A stretch of DNA of 64,000 nucleotides, from NCBI GenBank assembly GCA_027943335.1, contig BSBK01001580.1, forward strand, positions 372,001 through 436,000, given 5' to 3'. A program made the translations under genes and the position numbers. The notes under the pieces were generated by a model. That model was not told the origin of the DNA, searched no databases, and saw nothing but the letters and a program-made list of their open reading frames with translations. This DNA comes from Chamaecyparis obtusa (taxonomy: Eukaryota; Streptophyta; Pinopsida; Cupressales; Cupressaceae). How positions within the stretch are numbered: the first letter of the stretch is position 1; each line of letters begins with the position of its first letter. Shown piece after piece: positions 47,717 through 57,669 of the stretch.

Positions 47717-48319
47717 CACATCATCCTCATTATGTCCAGATCTGATATCTAGTCTATAGAATTCCTCAGTATACTCTTTTACCAAGCTATCTTTTGGCTT
47801 TAGACTTTGCATTCACCTAACTAGGTTAATCTGATAATCACAAGGTAAGAACTTTCCTTTCAATTTATTTACCATTTTGTTCCATACCTTGATCTTGTCT
47901 TTGCCTTTCCTCTTTCTGTCCAACTGTAGATTCTCCCACCAAAAGGATGCATGACCTTTCAGGTTTGTGCCTTCAATTTTCACCTTATATTCCTTAGATA
48001 CATTTTCATACTCAAAATACTTTTCCATCTCAGTGATCAAGTCCATCAATTCATCAAAATCCAATTTCCCACTATATTCAAGAGGATTAAAATGTGGTGT
48101 TGACTTCAAGCTTGTCAAGGCCTTCAAAAATATTTCCTCACCTTGATCCATCATAGGTGTAGGTTCTGCCTCACCTTGTTCTACTTCTATTTCATCATCA
48201 CTAACATCCTCAAGATGTCTTCCTCTTCTTTGAGATATCTCAACAACTTCAACTCTAACAAAAAGTTGTCTCAACATGCCTGCCAATCCTGGGTCCACTT
48301 CTCACCTCCCATAAGCCAT
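47711..48319 (-). pseudogene. element G gag N-terminal part
   Basis: From about 48319 (MAYGR, stop, EVDPGLAGMLRQL) through RRGRHLEDVSDDEIEVEQGE, LKSTPHFNPLEYSGKL, LKGHASFWWENLQLD and KWNKMVNKLKGKFLP-like sequence to RSGHNEDDVE. It lacks the zinc knuckle because the deletion that removed the right end of I took it. It is the same family as gag of C. Confidence 0.87.
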
Positions 48320-48456
48320 CTTGAAAACCCTCTACAATTGCAGGTCAGATCGCAATCTACCACCCCACAAAAATTCAACTAGGGCTTCACAAGAAGGAAC
48401 CTCCAAACCTAGATCTGTAGACCTAGATCAAGATCTCACCTCTCTCTCATACCACT
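48320..48456 (-). other. leader of element G with degenerate primer binding site
   Basis: No gene. The complement of 48444-48454 reads TGGTATGAGAG, at the right place next to the LTR and two changes from the Met-type site. Confidence 0.65.
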
Positions 48457-49156
48457 TGATGCAAGGAGGAGCTGGAGGGGCTAGAACAGTGACATGCCCT
48501 ACCAAGTTTGCCCTTCCTCAACAACATGCAGAATCCAATCACAACACAGTGAGAGAGAGAAAGCCAGATCATTCATATATTTCATTAAATAGACTAATAC
48601 ATGCTTGGTTGTAAGGCCTTCTTGGTTACAGCTAGATATTACAATGAATTACAGAAGTCCTCCAACATGCGAGGATCCTCCAACAATCTCAAATCTCCTA
48701 TCTTCTATCTTCTATCTAAAATTGACTCCCTAAACTCTAACCAAACATCTATACTTATATAAGAGGAAACCGAACTGAGTTGGCCTTCAGATCCCCAATC
48801 AATGGAAGGAATGATCAGATCTGGGACCACATGCTTCCCAATGATTGATACCAACATTAACTCCATGACCCATAATCAATGCACAAGTTGACCTAAACAA
48901 AAACTCAAAATAAACCCGTCGGTAAACAAGGGTTACCGAGCACCAGACAAGCATCACTGAGTGCTAGGGAAATTTACCGAGCACTGAAGAGATAATCAAC
49001 CAACACCGAAAGAGATAATCGACCAACACCGGCGAACACAGGAAACCAAGCAACGTCGAACCAACTCAGTCAAAGAAGGAAATGAGCAACACAAACAAAC
49101 TAAAATATGTTTTTGGTGACACAATATTTCCAAGGATCCGAGATGCTCCTACATCA
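48457..49156 (-). repeat. 5' LTR of element G
   Basis: 700 bp, TGATGCAAGGAGGAGC to CTCCTACATCA on the plus strand. ACCGAGCA occurs at 48935-48942 and 48976-48983 (TGCTCGGT in the element's sense), upstream of the likely TATA stretch CTTATATAAGAGG (complement, about 48753-48765). Confidence 0.9.
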
Positions 49157-50320
49157 TTGTCTAAGAAAAAATGCTCAACCACTTGTACTCTTTTTGTCAT
49201 CAACACTACCTCCCCAATCTGCGTCTATATATGCACATAGGGTAAAATCATCTGATCTATCATACCACAACCCATAGTCATTTGTACCTTTCAAATACCA
49301 AAATATTCTTTTTACTGCTGCATAATGTGACTCTTTAGGATCAAATTGAAATCTTTCAACAATGCCAACTGCATGTGATATATTTGGACTTGTATGAGTT
49401 AAATACTACAAACCTCCAATCATGGATCTGTATTTATTTTGTTCAACTATAAGAGTTTCATCTGTTCTAGATAACTTATGGCTAGTTACCATAGGTGTGC
49501 CAACATGCTTACAATTTTCCAAACCAAATCTCTGCAATAAATCTTTCAGATATTTTTTTTGAGATAAGAAAATACCATCATTGTTTTGCACTATCTGTAA
49601 TCCTAGAAAAATTTTCATTTCACCAATCATGCTCATTTCAAATTTCATCTTCATTTCATCAGCAAATTTATCACTAGCTTCATCTTCACCTCCAAAGATA
49701 ATATCATCAACAAAAATAACTAAAATCAATAAACCATTCTCAATTTATTTTAGATACAAATTACTATTTTCAGTGCCTTTAGGAAATCCTAATTTTACCA
49801 AATATTTGTCTAATCTTGCATACCATGTTCTAGGTGCTTCTTTTAGTCCATATAAAGTTTTAGTCAATTTACATACCATGTCTCCTTCTTGAGTCAAAGG
49901 AAAACCTTCAAGCTGATCAATGTAGACTTCTTATTCTAATTCTCCATTCAGAAATGCTAACTTCACATCCATCTAATACACTTTGAATTTCTTATAAGCT
50001 GCATAAGACAAAAACATTTTTACTACTTCAATTCTTGTAACAGGTGAAAATGTTTCTTCATAATAAATTCCTTCCTGTTGTGAGTATCCTTTAAATACTA
50101 ATATTTCTTTATTTCTTATAACTTCACCTTGTTCATTCATCTTATTTCTAAAAACCCATTTAGTTCCTATAACATTTTTATCTTTAGCTCTAAGGACCAA
50201 CTCCCAAGTTTTGTTCTTTTCAATTTGATCTAGTTCATCCTTGATTGGTTGAATCCAATTATCATCTTTATAGGCTTCATCATTAGTTTTAGGTTCAATT
50301 TGAGAAATCAAACATAGTTC
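49157..50320 (-). pseudogene. element F RNase H start and reverse transcriptase
   Basis: From 50320: MISQIEPKTNDEAYKDDNW linker, KTWELVLRAKDKNVIGTKW, NEQGEVIRNKE, FSPVTRIEVVKM, stop, MDVKLAFLNGELE, YGLKEAPRTWYARLDKYL, and the active site IFVDDIIFGGED intact (49729 on), VGTPMVTSHKLS, YRSMIGGL. RNase H begins LCAYIDADWGGSVDDKKSTSG and is cut by G at 49157. Several stops and one or two frameshifts near 49740-49980. Confidence 0.88.
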
Positions 50321-51607
50321 TTCTTATACCTTATTTCTTGTTATAACTCCTTTTTATTTTCTCCCAATAATATGATCAACATGATGATTCCTCATTAGAT
50401 TCTTAGTAGGTGTCACTATCTTAGTTCTTGCTTCAATTCTAGGTTTTGGTCTCATTTTTTCTCTTATTTCCTCAGTATAATTCTCATTCTACAAATTACT
50501 ATCAGTTTCATAAAATAATTCAATATTTTCTTGATCAATTCCAGGGTGAACTTCTTCATCTGAATCATAATCAAGCATTCTTTCCTAAATTCTAAATTCT
50601 CATCTACTTTAACATTTGCGCTCTCAACAATATTCTTAGTTATTTTATTAAAACATCTATAAGCTTTTCATTTTAGTCAATAACCAAGAAATATACCTTC
50701 ATCACTTCTTGGATCAAACTTACCAATATCATCATCTCTCTTAATATAACACTTACTTCCAAAAATTATGAAATACTTAACTGATGGTGCATGTCCAAAC
50801 CATAATTCATAAGGTGTCTTGTCTATGTCTGCTCTGATTTGTATTATGTTCATTGTATATATTGTTGTATTCACTGCTTCTCTCTAGAATGTCTTCGCTA
50901 TATTATTCTCAAATAACATAGCTCTTGCTACCTCAATCATTGATCTTTTTCTTCTTTTTGCAATACCATTTTGTTCAGGTGTTCTTGGGGGGGAAAGTTG
51001 TCTCTTAATGCCATTCACTTCACAAAAAGTATTAAATTCTTTTGAAGTAAATTCTCCACCTCTATCAGATCTTAAACATTTAATATTCATTCCTGATTCA
51101 TTCTCAACTTTGTTCTTAATTCATCTAAACTTGTCAAATTCTTCTAATTTTTCTTTAAGAAATGCTATCCACATCATTCTAGTAAAGTCATCAACAAAAA
51201 TCATGAAATACCTTTCACCATAGAATCCTCTAGTCCTTGTGGAACCACTCAAATCTGTATGAACAATTTCTAATTTTTTTGCTGTGGTGAGCTTCTTACT
51301 AGGAAAAGAACTTCTTTTCTGCTTAGCCATAACACATTCTTTGCACATCATGTTAGTAGGTTTCATAATCTTAGGCAAATCTCTTACTGCAAATGTAGTG
51401 CTTTCTTTTACAATTTTATCAAATTTTATGTGACAAAACCTTTTGTTCCATAACCAACTATCATCAATTTTAGTAATCAAACATGTCATCTCAGTAGGAT
51501 TCAACTGAAATACATTACCTCTAGTTCTTGATCCTATTCCAGTCATCTTACCATTCTTATCCTTGATCACACAAGTCTTTTTAGTAAACCAAACTTGATA
51601 TTTAACG
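50321..51607 (-). pseudogene. element F integrase
   Basis: From 51604: YQVWFTKKTCVIKD (pre-integrase module), WLWNKRFCHIKFDK, MCKECVMAKQKRSSF, VHTDLSGSTRTRGFYGERYF, DDFTRMMWIAFLKEK, KCLRSDRGGEFTSKEF, SPPRTPEQNGIAKRRKRS (catalytic Glu replaced by Lys) and C-terminal TPYELWFGHAPSVKYF, DEGIFLGY. The linker to RT (50321-50676) is broken. Element L begins at 51608. Confidence 0.87.
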
Positions 51608-51729
51608 TAGTCAAGGATGGTGGATCCAATTAAGGACAATCCAACCTTTAGCCAATTAAAAACACAGTGGAATAATACAACACAATAATTGTTTCAACTC
51701 ATATTTTCATTAACATGCCCGGATGTAAG
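51608..51729 (-). repeat. 3' LTR of element L, first segment
   Basis: Starts TAGTCAAGGATGGTGG, comparable with TGATGCAAGGAGG of related LTRs, and runs to ATGCCCGGATGTAAG, where K is inserted. The exact first base is uncertain because the terminal TG has decayed. Confidence 0.65.
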
Positions 51730-51834
51730 TAATGCAAGGAGGGATGACAATCAAAGCCAAAGGCACTCTTGACCATCAATCACCTTGCCAAAACCACACA
51801 AAAATGATCCAGCACAGCGGAAGATAAAGATAAC

Positions 51835-51892
<58 letters not shown>

Positions 51893-52542
51893 AGAGAGGA
51901 ATCATTCAAATATATTAATCAAGAAGTTTACATCCAACATGCCCAGTTGTCAGGCCTTCTGGGTTGCGACCATTACAAGAAAGAAAAGATCTTCAAAGAG
52001 AAATAAGAACATCCATCTCCATCCTACTTCATGCTACCACTCTAGATTGAACTCGCAACTGCAAGCTCCAAACTGATCCTCAAACTCATGCCTAACTCCA
52101 AACCTAAACACTATATTTATACCCAGCCAAGACCTCAAGTACAATTAAAGGTTGGCCCCAATATAAGATAAATAAATCACTAGCCACAAGTCAGCCCAAG
52201 AAATACAAATAATAAACCCAAGGGACCATGTCAGCCCAAAAACAAAATATAAGCACTTGGTAAGGTCAAGCAACCAAGCAACAGAGAATGTCGGGCTCCG
52301 TCAGTAAAGCAAGAGAGAGCACTTAGTGAAATAATGACCGACACCACTCGGTGAAGCAGTAAATCAAGAGGTGACCAAGCTCATTCGGTGAATACACAGA
52401 CCTCTGAGAAGTAACTGAGCTGGCTCAGTAAACAAAGGAACCAAGCACCCCAGGAAAAAAAATAAGCACAACTGCCGAGCAATCCCAGTAGTTACCGAGC
52501 TCCTTCAGGATTTGACCGAGCTTCCAAGATGCCACTGCATCA
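51730..52542 (-). repeat. 3' LTR of element K with expanded GA repeat
   Basis: Ends GATGCCACTGCATCA. TATATTTATA (52112-52121, complement TATAAATATA) is the TATA box. Aligned with the other LTR it is 36 bp longer, all within the GA run. Confidence 0.92.
51837..51889. repeat. (GA)n microsatellite, about 53 bp
   Basis: Uninterrupted AG units inside the 3' LTR of K; the 5' LTR has about 17 bp at the same place (53844-53860), so the array grew after insertion or varied by slippage. Confidence 0.95.
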
Positions 52543-53721
52543 GACTCTCCAGGTAAATAGAAAAGTGTGTCCCACACTTTGGTGCTAAAAGAAACATATG
52601 TCCAAAACTTCATTTTTACCGAAGGCTTCCAATTCATCAAATAAAAGAATGTAATTCTGAAAGTCCAAAACTTCATCTTTACCGAAGGCTTCCAATTCAA
52701 AAAGAATGTAATCCTGAAAATCAGCCATCTTTGCATTTTCCATTCACACAATAAGATCTTCTAAATATCCTCAACCCAATCAGGAAGGAACTGAACAACA
52801 TAATACTCTTTAAAACCATCCATGGTAAAATCTCCAAATATGAAATCCATATCGACATCAAGTGAATGTAAATCTTCAATAGCAACCAAATGTAAATCGG
52901 TAGAAACATAAGTGTCTCCTTTCCCATCAGCAATAAGTAAACCATATGTCTGTAAATCTAGATCATCAACCTTGTATGAATCCTAATCCATATCAACAAC
53001 TATATTTTCAACAATATGTAAATATTGAAGTGTATCATCCATATGCAGGCTTAACCCTTCATCGGTAACAACATCTAGGTCATTAGAAACATCAATATCA
53101 TGATCCTCATCTATGTCATGCAAAAAAACAAGTAAATCCACATCTATATCTGTATCAGTAGTAACTTGTAAATCCTCAGCAACATAAGTGAAACTCTATT
53201 CATTAGCAATCTCATTACTCAAAACAAGATGCTCTGCAAGTTCCATGTTAGATCCATCAATCTGATCATGAAAACCAAAAGATACTTCATCAGCTACAAC
53301 AAAATCATTGGATACTTTCACAATGTTTTTTCTTCTCTAAATAATCTTTCTAATTGATCGAACAACTTTCTTCCTCATCCATAGATGCCAAGTCTTTTCC
53401 CACTTTTCAACTTTCTTATCAAATTCAACCCAAAATGAATTGCACTCAATCTCTAGATTCTTCTCACCACCAAGATTTCTTTCATGATGCATGTTTGTCT
53501 CAATGCGTTCAAGACTAGCAGCAATCTTCTTCAACAATTTGGCAATTTTTGGATCCATAACTTCCTTACCACAAACCATCTTCAAACCCTCTGCAAGTGT
53601 AGGCTAGATCACAATCTGCCACCCTACACCAAATCAACAACTAGGGTTTGTAAGAAAAAAAAATTGAGATCAAGATCAATAAAGATAATCCATCCCACAT
53701 TCACCACATGATCAAAGTCTT
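52543..53721 (-). pseudogene. element K internal region with gag N-terminal remnant
   Basis: The ORF from 53585 starts MKMVCGKEVMDPKIAKLLKK, which lines up with MVHGRQDVDP...LRQLAARLE of C gag, then is Lys/Glu rich. A further 700 bp has broken coding with repeated AAGCCTTCGGTAAAGATGAAG-type units (52614-52700, two near copies). No enzyme motif. PPT-like CTGGAGAGTC lies at the LTR border. Confidence 0.65.
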
Positions 53722-53732
53722 CTTTGATACCA
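53722..53732 (-). other. primer binding site of element K
   Basis: Complement reads TGGTATCAAAG, Met-type, 2 bp from the LTR. Confidence 0.85.
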
Positions 53733-53734
53733 CC

Positions 53735-54511
53735 TAATGCAAGGAGGGATGATGATCAGGGCCAAAGGCATTCTTGACCATCAATCACCTTGCCAAAACC
53801 ACACAGAAATGATCCAGCACAGTGGAAGATAAAGATAACATAGAGAGAGAGAGAGAGATCCAGAGAGGAATCATTCAAATATATTAATCAAGAAGTTTAC
53901 ATCCAACATGCCCAGCTGTTAGGCCTTCTGGATTGCGGCCATTACAAGAAAGAAAAGATCTTCAAAGAGAAATAAGAACATCCATCTCCATCCTACTTCA
54001 TGCTACCACTCTAGATTTAACTCCCAACTGTAAGCTCCAAACTGATCCTCAAACTCATGCCTAACTCCAAACCTAAACACTATATTTATACCCGGCCAAA
54101 ACCTCAAGTACAATTAAAGGTCGGCCCTAATATAAGATAAATAAATCACTAGCCACAAGTCAGCCCAAGAAATACAAATAATAAACCCAAGGGACCATGT
54201 CGGCCCAAAAACAAAATATAAGCACTCGGTAAGGTCGAGCAACCGAGCAATAGAGAAATATGGGCTCCATCGATAAAGCAAGAGTGAGCACTTGGAAAAG
54301 CAATGATTGACACCACTCAGTGAAGTAGTAAATCAAGAGGTGACTGAGCTCATTCGGTGAATACGTAGACCTCTGAGAAGTAACTGAGCTAGCTTGGTAA
54401 ACAAAGGAACCGAGTGCCCTAGGAAAGAAAATAAGCATAACTGCCGAGTAGTCCCAGTAGTTACCGAGCTCCTTTAGGATTTGACCAAGCTTCCAAGATG
54501 CCACTACATTA
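53735..54511 (-). repeat. 5' LTR of element K
   Basis: 777 bp, TAATGCAAGG to CCACTACATTA. ACCGAGCA at 54242-54249, ACCGAGTG at 54409-54416 and ACCGAGCT at 54463-54470 sit upstream (in the element's sense) of the TATA box TATAAATATA at 54081-54090. Confidence 0.92.
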
Positions 54512-55297
54512 GTAAGGCCTTCCAAGTTAGGGAAAATTACAATCAAGAATAGTTCAACAAGATCAATGAGATCCAATTCCAATCTAGCTAGTTCAGTTCT
54601 GAAAACAATTAGTAACTGATGGAAACCCTAAGGCAAATTTGAACTTGAGCTCACAAGCCTCCAAGAAATCTCCTTATGTCCAAGAAAACAACCACTAGCT
54701 CTACTATCAAAAATGATCAAAAATCAATCTGATCTTCAAGATCTCAAAGGATCCAAGTCTATCGGGTCAATCATAATCTCCCATCTTCTATCCTAAACAA
54801 CTACCCAAACACTCCTTAAATACTAATCTTCAGCCACAAGTCGGCTGGAAGAAACAATTAACCCCTAAGCCAAGTCATCTTCTACTACAAACAAATATTA
54901 AATGCAATACAATTTAGCTCTCAAATAGCCTTACAATTATTTAATTATCTATGTGGGCCTCTAGATCTTCCTAGGAGAATGCAAAAAAAACTACCTACAA
55001 TAAATGCACCAAGTCGGCCAACCAAATCACCAAGAACTCCAATTTGCAGACTAGAACTACCGAGCACTAGAGAAACAACTGAGCCAGCTAGGCATCACCA
55101 AGCACGCATGTCGACCAAGCTCTACAAGCATCACCGAGTACAAGTTCTATCATGTGCCAAAGTTTCACCAGGTTCCTTCAGTGACTGAGCTTCCTTCAAT
55201 GACGGAGATTGTTGGTCAAAGCTGCAACCAAGTAACACCAACCAAATAATACACCACCATGTAGATTCATCAAGGACCCAAAAATGCACCTACATCA
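54512..55297 (-). repeat. 3' LTR of element L, second segment
   Basis: Resumes GTAAGGCCTTCCAAG after K and ends ATGCACCTACATCA. ACCGAGCA at 55059-55066 and ACCGAGTA at 55133-55140 lie in its U3. Joined to the first segment it gives about 0.9 kb. Confidence 0.8.
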
Positions 55298-56354
55298 GAC
55301 ACCCCAGGTTTGAAAATATGTTCTCATATGTGGGAAGAACATCTTCTAGGATTCAACACATAAACCCCGAACTGGTTCTTCACAGACAAGTCCTCCAACT
55401 TTTCACTTTGCATACTCTTCCACTTCATTTTCCTCTATCTTTTTAGGTCTTTCCTTGATACCATATAGGTCTTTTCTCCATACTGATCATCCATTCCTTC
55501 AGGATCCACCAACTCAAATCGGCTACCAAATACTCAGACTTCTCCTATCGAGCATCGTATCCAGCAAAGGCATCAGGGAAAATTTCTTGTCATCCTTCTC
55601 AACAGTAAATACATTCTTAACACAATCATACATAGCTCTGCAATCATATTGCCAAGGTCTACCAAGCAATATATGAAAACTATTCATCTCCACAATATCA
55701 TACAACACAAGATCTTTATACTAGCCAATCTGAACATCAACAAAGCATTCTTCCCTCACTTCCAAGGCATGAACATCTTGCAACCAACCAATCCTATAAG
55801 GACAAGGATGCTTCATTCTATTGAAACCAAGTTTATGAACCATGTCCTCAGCAATAAGGTTATCAGTACTACCACTGTCAACAATTACATCAAAAAGTTC
55901 ACCTCTAGACTTGCACTGAGTTCTAAACAAGTTAATCCTCTGACATGGTTCCACCTTTGTACCAAGCAATGTTCTCCAAACCAATGAATTCTCAGATTCA
56001 GGTTCATTCTCAACATTCTCATTCACCATAGCAGTTTGTCGGTCACCAAAAAAATTTTGTGTACACTCAAAATAATGGTGTCCTTCTTCACCACAGTTAT
56101 AACAAGTACCCTTAAAGATAACTCTACCTATCTTCTTCTTTGGTTCTATAGGTTTCTGTTCATCTTCTGCAGTTGGTTTTTCCTCCACCGAGTGATCAAT
56201 CTTTTCCTTCCCTTGGGGATTACTATGTTGTCTCCTTTTCAACTTATCTTCTACCTTCAAAGCATACTGATAAGAATCTTCAATAGAATCAATCTTCAAC
56301 ATACCAAGCTCATCCTGAATATTGAATCTTAAACCATTCACATACCAAGCTACC
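55298..56354 (-). pseudogene. element L gag C-terminus and protease
   Basis: From 56341: NGLRFNIQDELGMLKIDS, YQYALKVEDKLKRRQ, zinc knuckle CYNCGEEGHHYFEC, then the protease LFDVIVDSGSTDNLIAEDMV and, after a stop, SFHILLGRPWQYDCRAMYD. The reading runs on about 60 residues in broken frame to GVSDVG at the LTR, with no RT. The DSG triad and GRPW motif mark a Ty3-type protease. Confidence 0.85.
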
Positions 56355-57469
56355 TGTTAGGAATGGGAACATTGAGAGGGGGGTTTGAATTAGGGTTCAC
56401 TATAATTTAACTTTTTACTTTAATCTTTATGCATAACATAAATGCTTAAGAACTGAATTAAACATTCACATAGACATGAAACATGAAATCAACACATGAC
56501 ACCAATATGGTTATGGGGAAACCCAAATAGGTAAAAACCCCGGTGGGACTTGATACCCACTAATAATCTACACTAGTGTTTTGTGATCCTTGTTAGAAGA
56601 TCCTTTACCTTGTTAGGAGTAGCTTTACAATGCTTTAAGTATAGTAGACCTTGTTAAGGGTTGGACCCTATTAGGATTATTTTACAATGATCCCTATTAG
56701 GGGAGTGGACTCACTATCCTAGAGCTCACTACTCAAATGGTGAAGGCTACAACCTTCTGATTCAGATACACACTATATCTGTAGGTGAACTGTTCACTGT
56801 GACACTGCTTGTCAGATCAGTTCCTTTGGTGTGTTGATGCTTTAACCTCTAGCAAAGCTCTAATAAACATTATGCTCACTTCACATACCTCTTCTTTGCT
56901 TCTCACAACTCTATTTCTACTTCCATATCGAATACAATGGACACACCTTATATTTATGCGCTTATACAAACAAAACAATTAGGTTAGCCCTATAACTAAT
57001 TACAAATAATGCTTCCAAATGAATTGGCTTAAGCGTGCTTATAATTATACATATAAACATGTTAGAAATCTAAATACAATGGGTGCATGGCCTTTACAAC
57101 ATTAACTTATAATCACAAACCAAAAAGCTAACTGTCGGCTCCATGCTCTATTCACTGCTAGCACACACTGGCTGTGCAACTTCAACTGACTGTAACTTTC
57201 ACATCTTTTCATATCTACTTATGCACTCATAGACTAAGAAATAATATAGTCTAACTAACTTAACTTCTAGGGCACATACCATAATTCATCCATACACACA
57301 TGCACTGATGCTCTGAGCTACATGAACTCTATATGCTATCCAGTCTTCAACACTTAATTGAATTCTAATCTTTACACTAAGTGCGCTAACTCAAAACTGC
57401 TATGACTTTGTTTCCATAATGACAACACTATATCTAGTCATATACTTCAATATAGACAACTTTCCAACA
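56355..57469 (-). repeat. 3' LTR of element M
   Basis: 1,115 bp; closely matches 62449-63569. Contains the CCTTGTTAGAAGATCC and CTTGTTAGGAGTAGC block and a TATA candidate TTATATTTATG (complement) near 56949. Confidence 0.93.
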
Positions 57470-57669
57470 ATCTCCCCCTTTTTCATTGATGGCAACAAAG
57501 GAATATGGCCAAGTTGCTAACTGTCCCTTAATACAAAAACATTTTGTCTTCTATACATCTTTATACATAATCTTATATCTCCCTATACATATATGTACTC
57601 ATATTCTATACACAACTCCCCCTTTGACATTAATGACAAAGGTGCATCAAAAACTATATCTATACATAC
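57470..57669 (-). other. 3' untranslated region of element M with polypurine tract
   Basis: ATCTCCCCCTTTTT (57470-57483) is the primer tract in complement. A second similar tract, AACTCCCCCTTTGACATTAATG, starts near 57616. No gene. Confidence 0.8.

Larger units (their letters stand above)
32351..49156 (-). mobile_element. Ty3 chromovirus element G (interrupted by H and I)
   Basis: The target duplication TTGTC lies at 32346-32350 and 49157-49161. LTRs are 32351-33029 and 48457-49156. In its own sense: 5' LTR, PBS, gag (48319 to 47715), a deletion that removes the end of gag and most of protease, protease end, RT and RNase H (39889-38102 plus 34277), integrase and chromodomain (34277-33030), 3' LTR. 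It belongs to the same family as C and is inserted in RNase H of F. Confidence 0.9.
30339..51607 (-). mobile_element. Ty1/copia element F (partial, interrupted by G and L)
   Basis: Inserted in the pre-integrase region of A at 30338 (candidate duplication CTAAT at 30334-30338; partner not in the window). Its 3' LTR is 30339-31522. RNase H is at 31965-32350, then continues across element G at 49157, followed by RT and integrase up to 51607, where element L interrupts. Gag and the 5' LTR would lie beyond the window. Confidence 0.87.
51730..54511 (-). mobile_element. short non-autonomous chromovirus-like element K
   Basis: The target duplication GTAAG is at 51725-51729 and 54512-54516. LTRs are 51730-52542 (813 bp) and 53735-54511 (777 bp), both starting TAATGCAAGGAGGG. 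The internal part is only 1,192 bp. It holds a PBS and a short gag-like N-terminus but no protease, RT or integrase. It sits in the LTR of L. Confidence 0.92.

Noticed and set aside
51837..51889. Assembly artefact in the GA run
   Set aside because: Possible in length, but the repeat also exists, shorter, in the partner LTR, so the locus itself is real.
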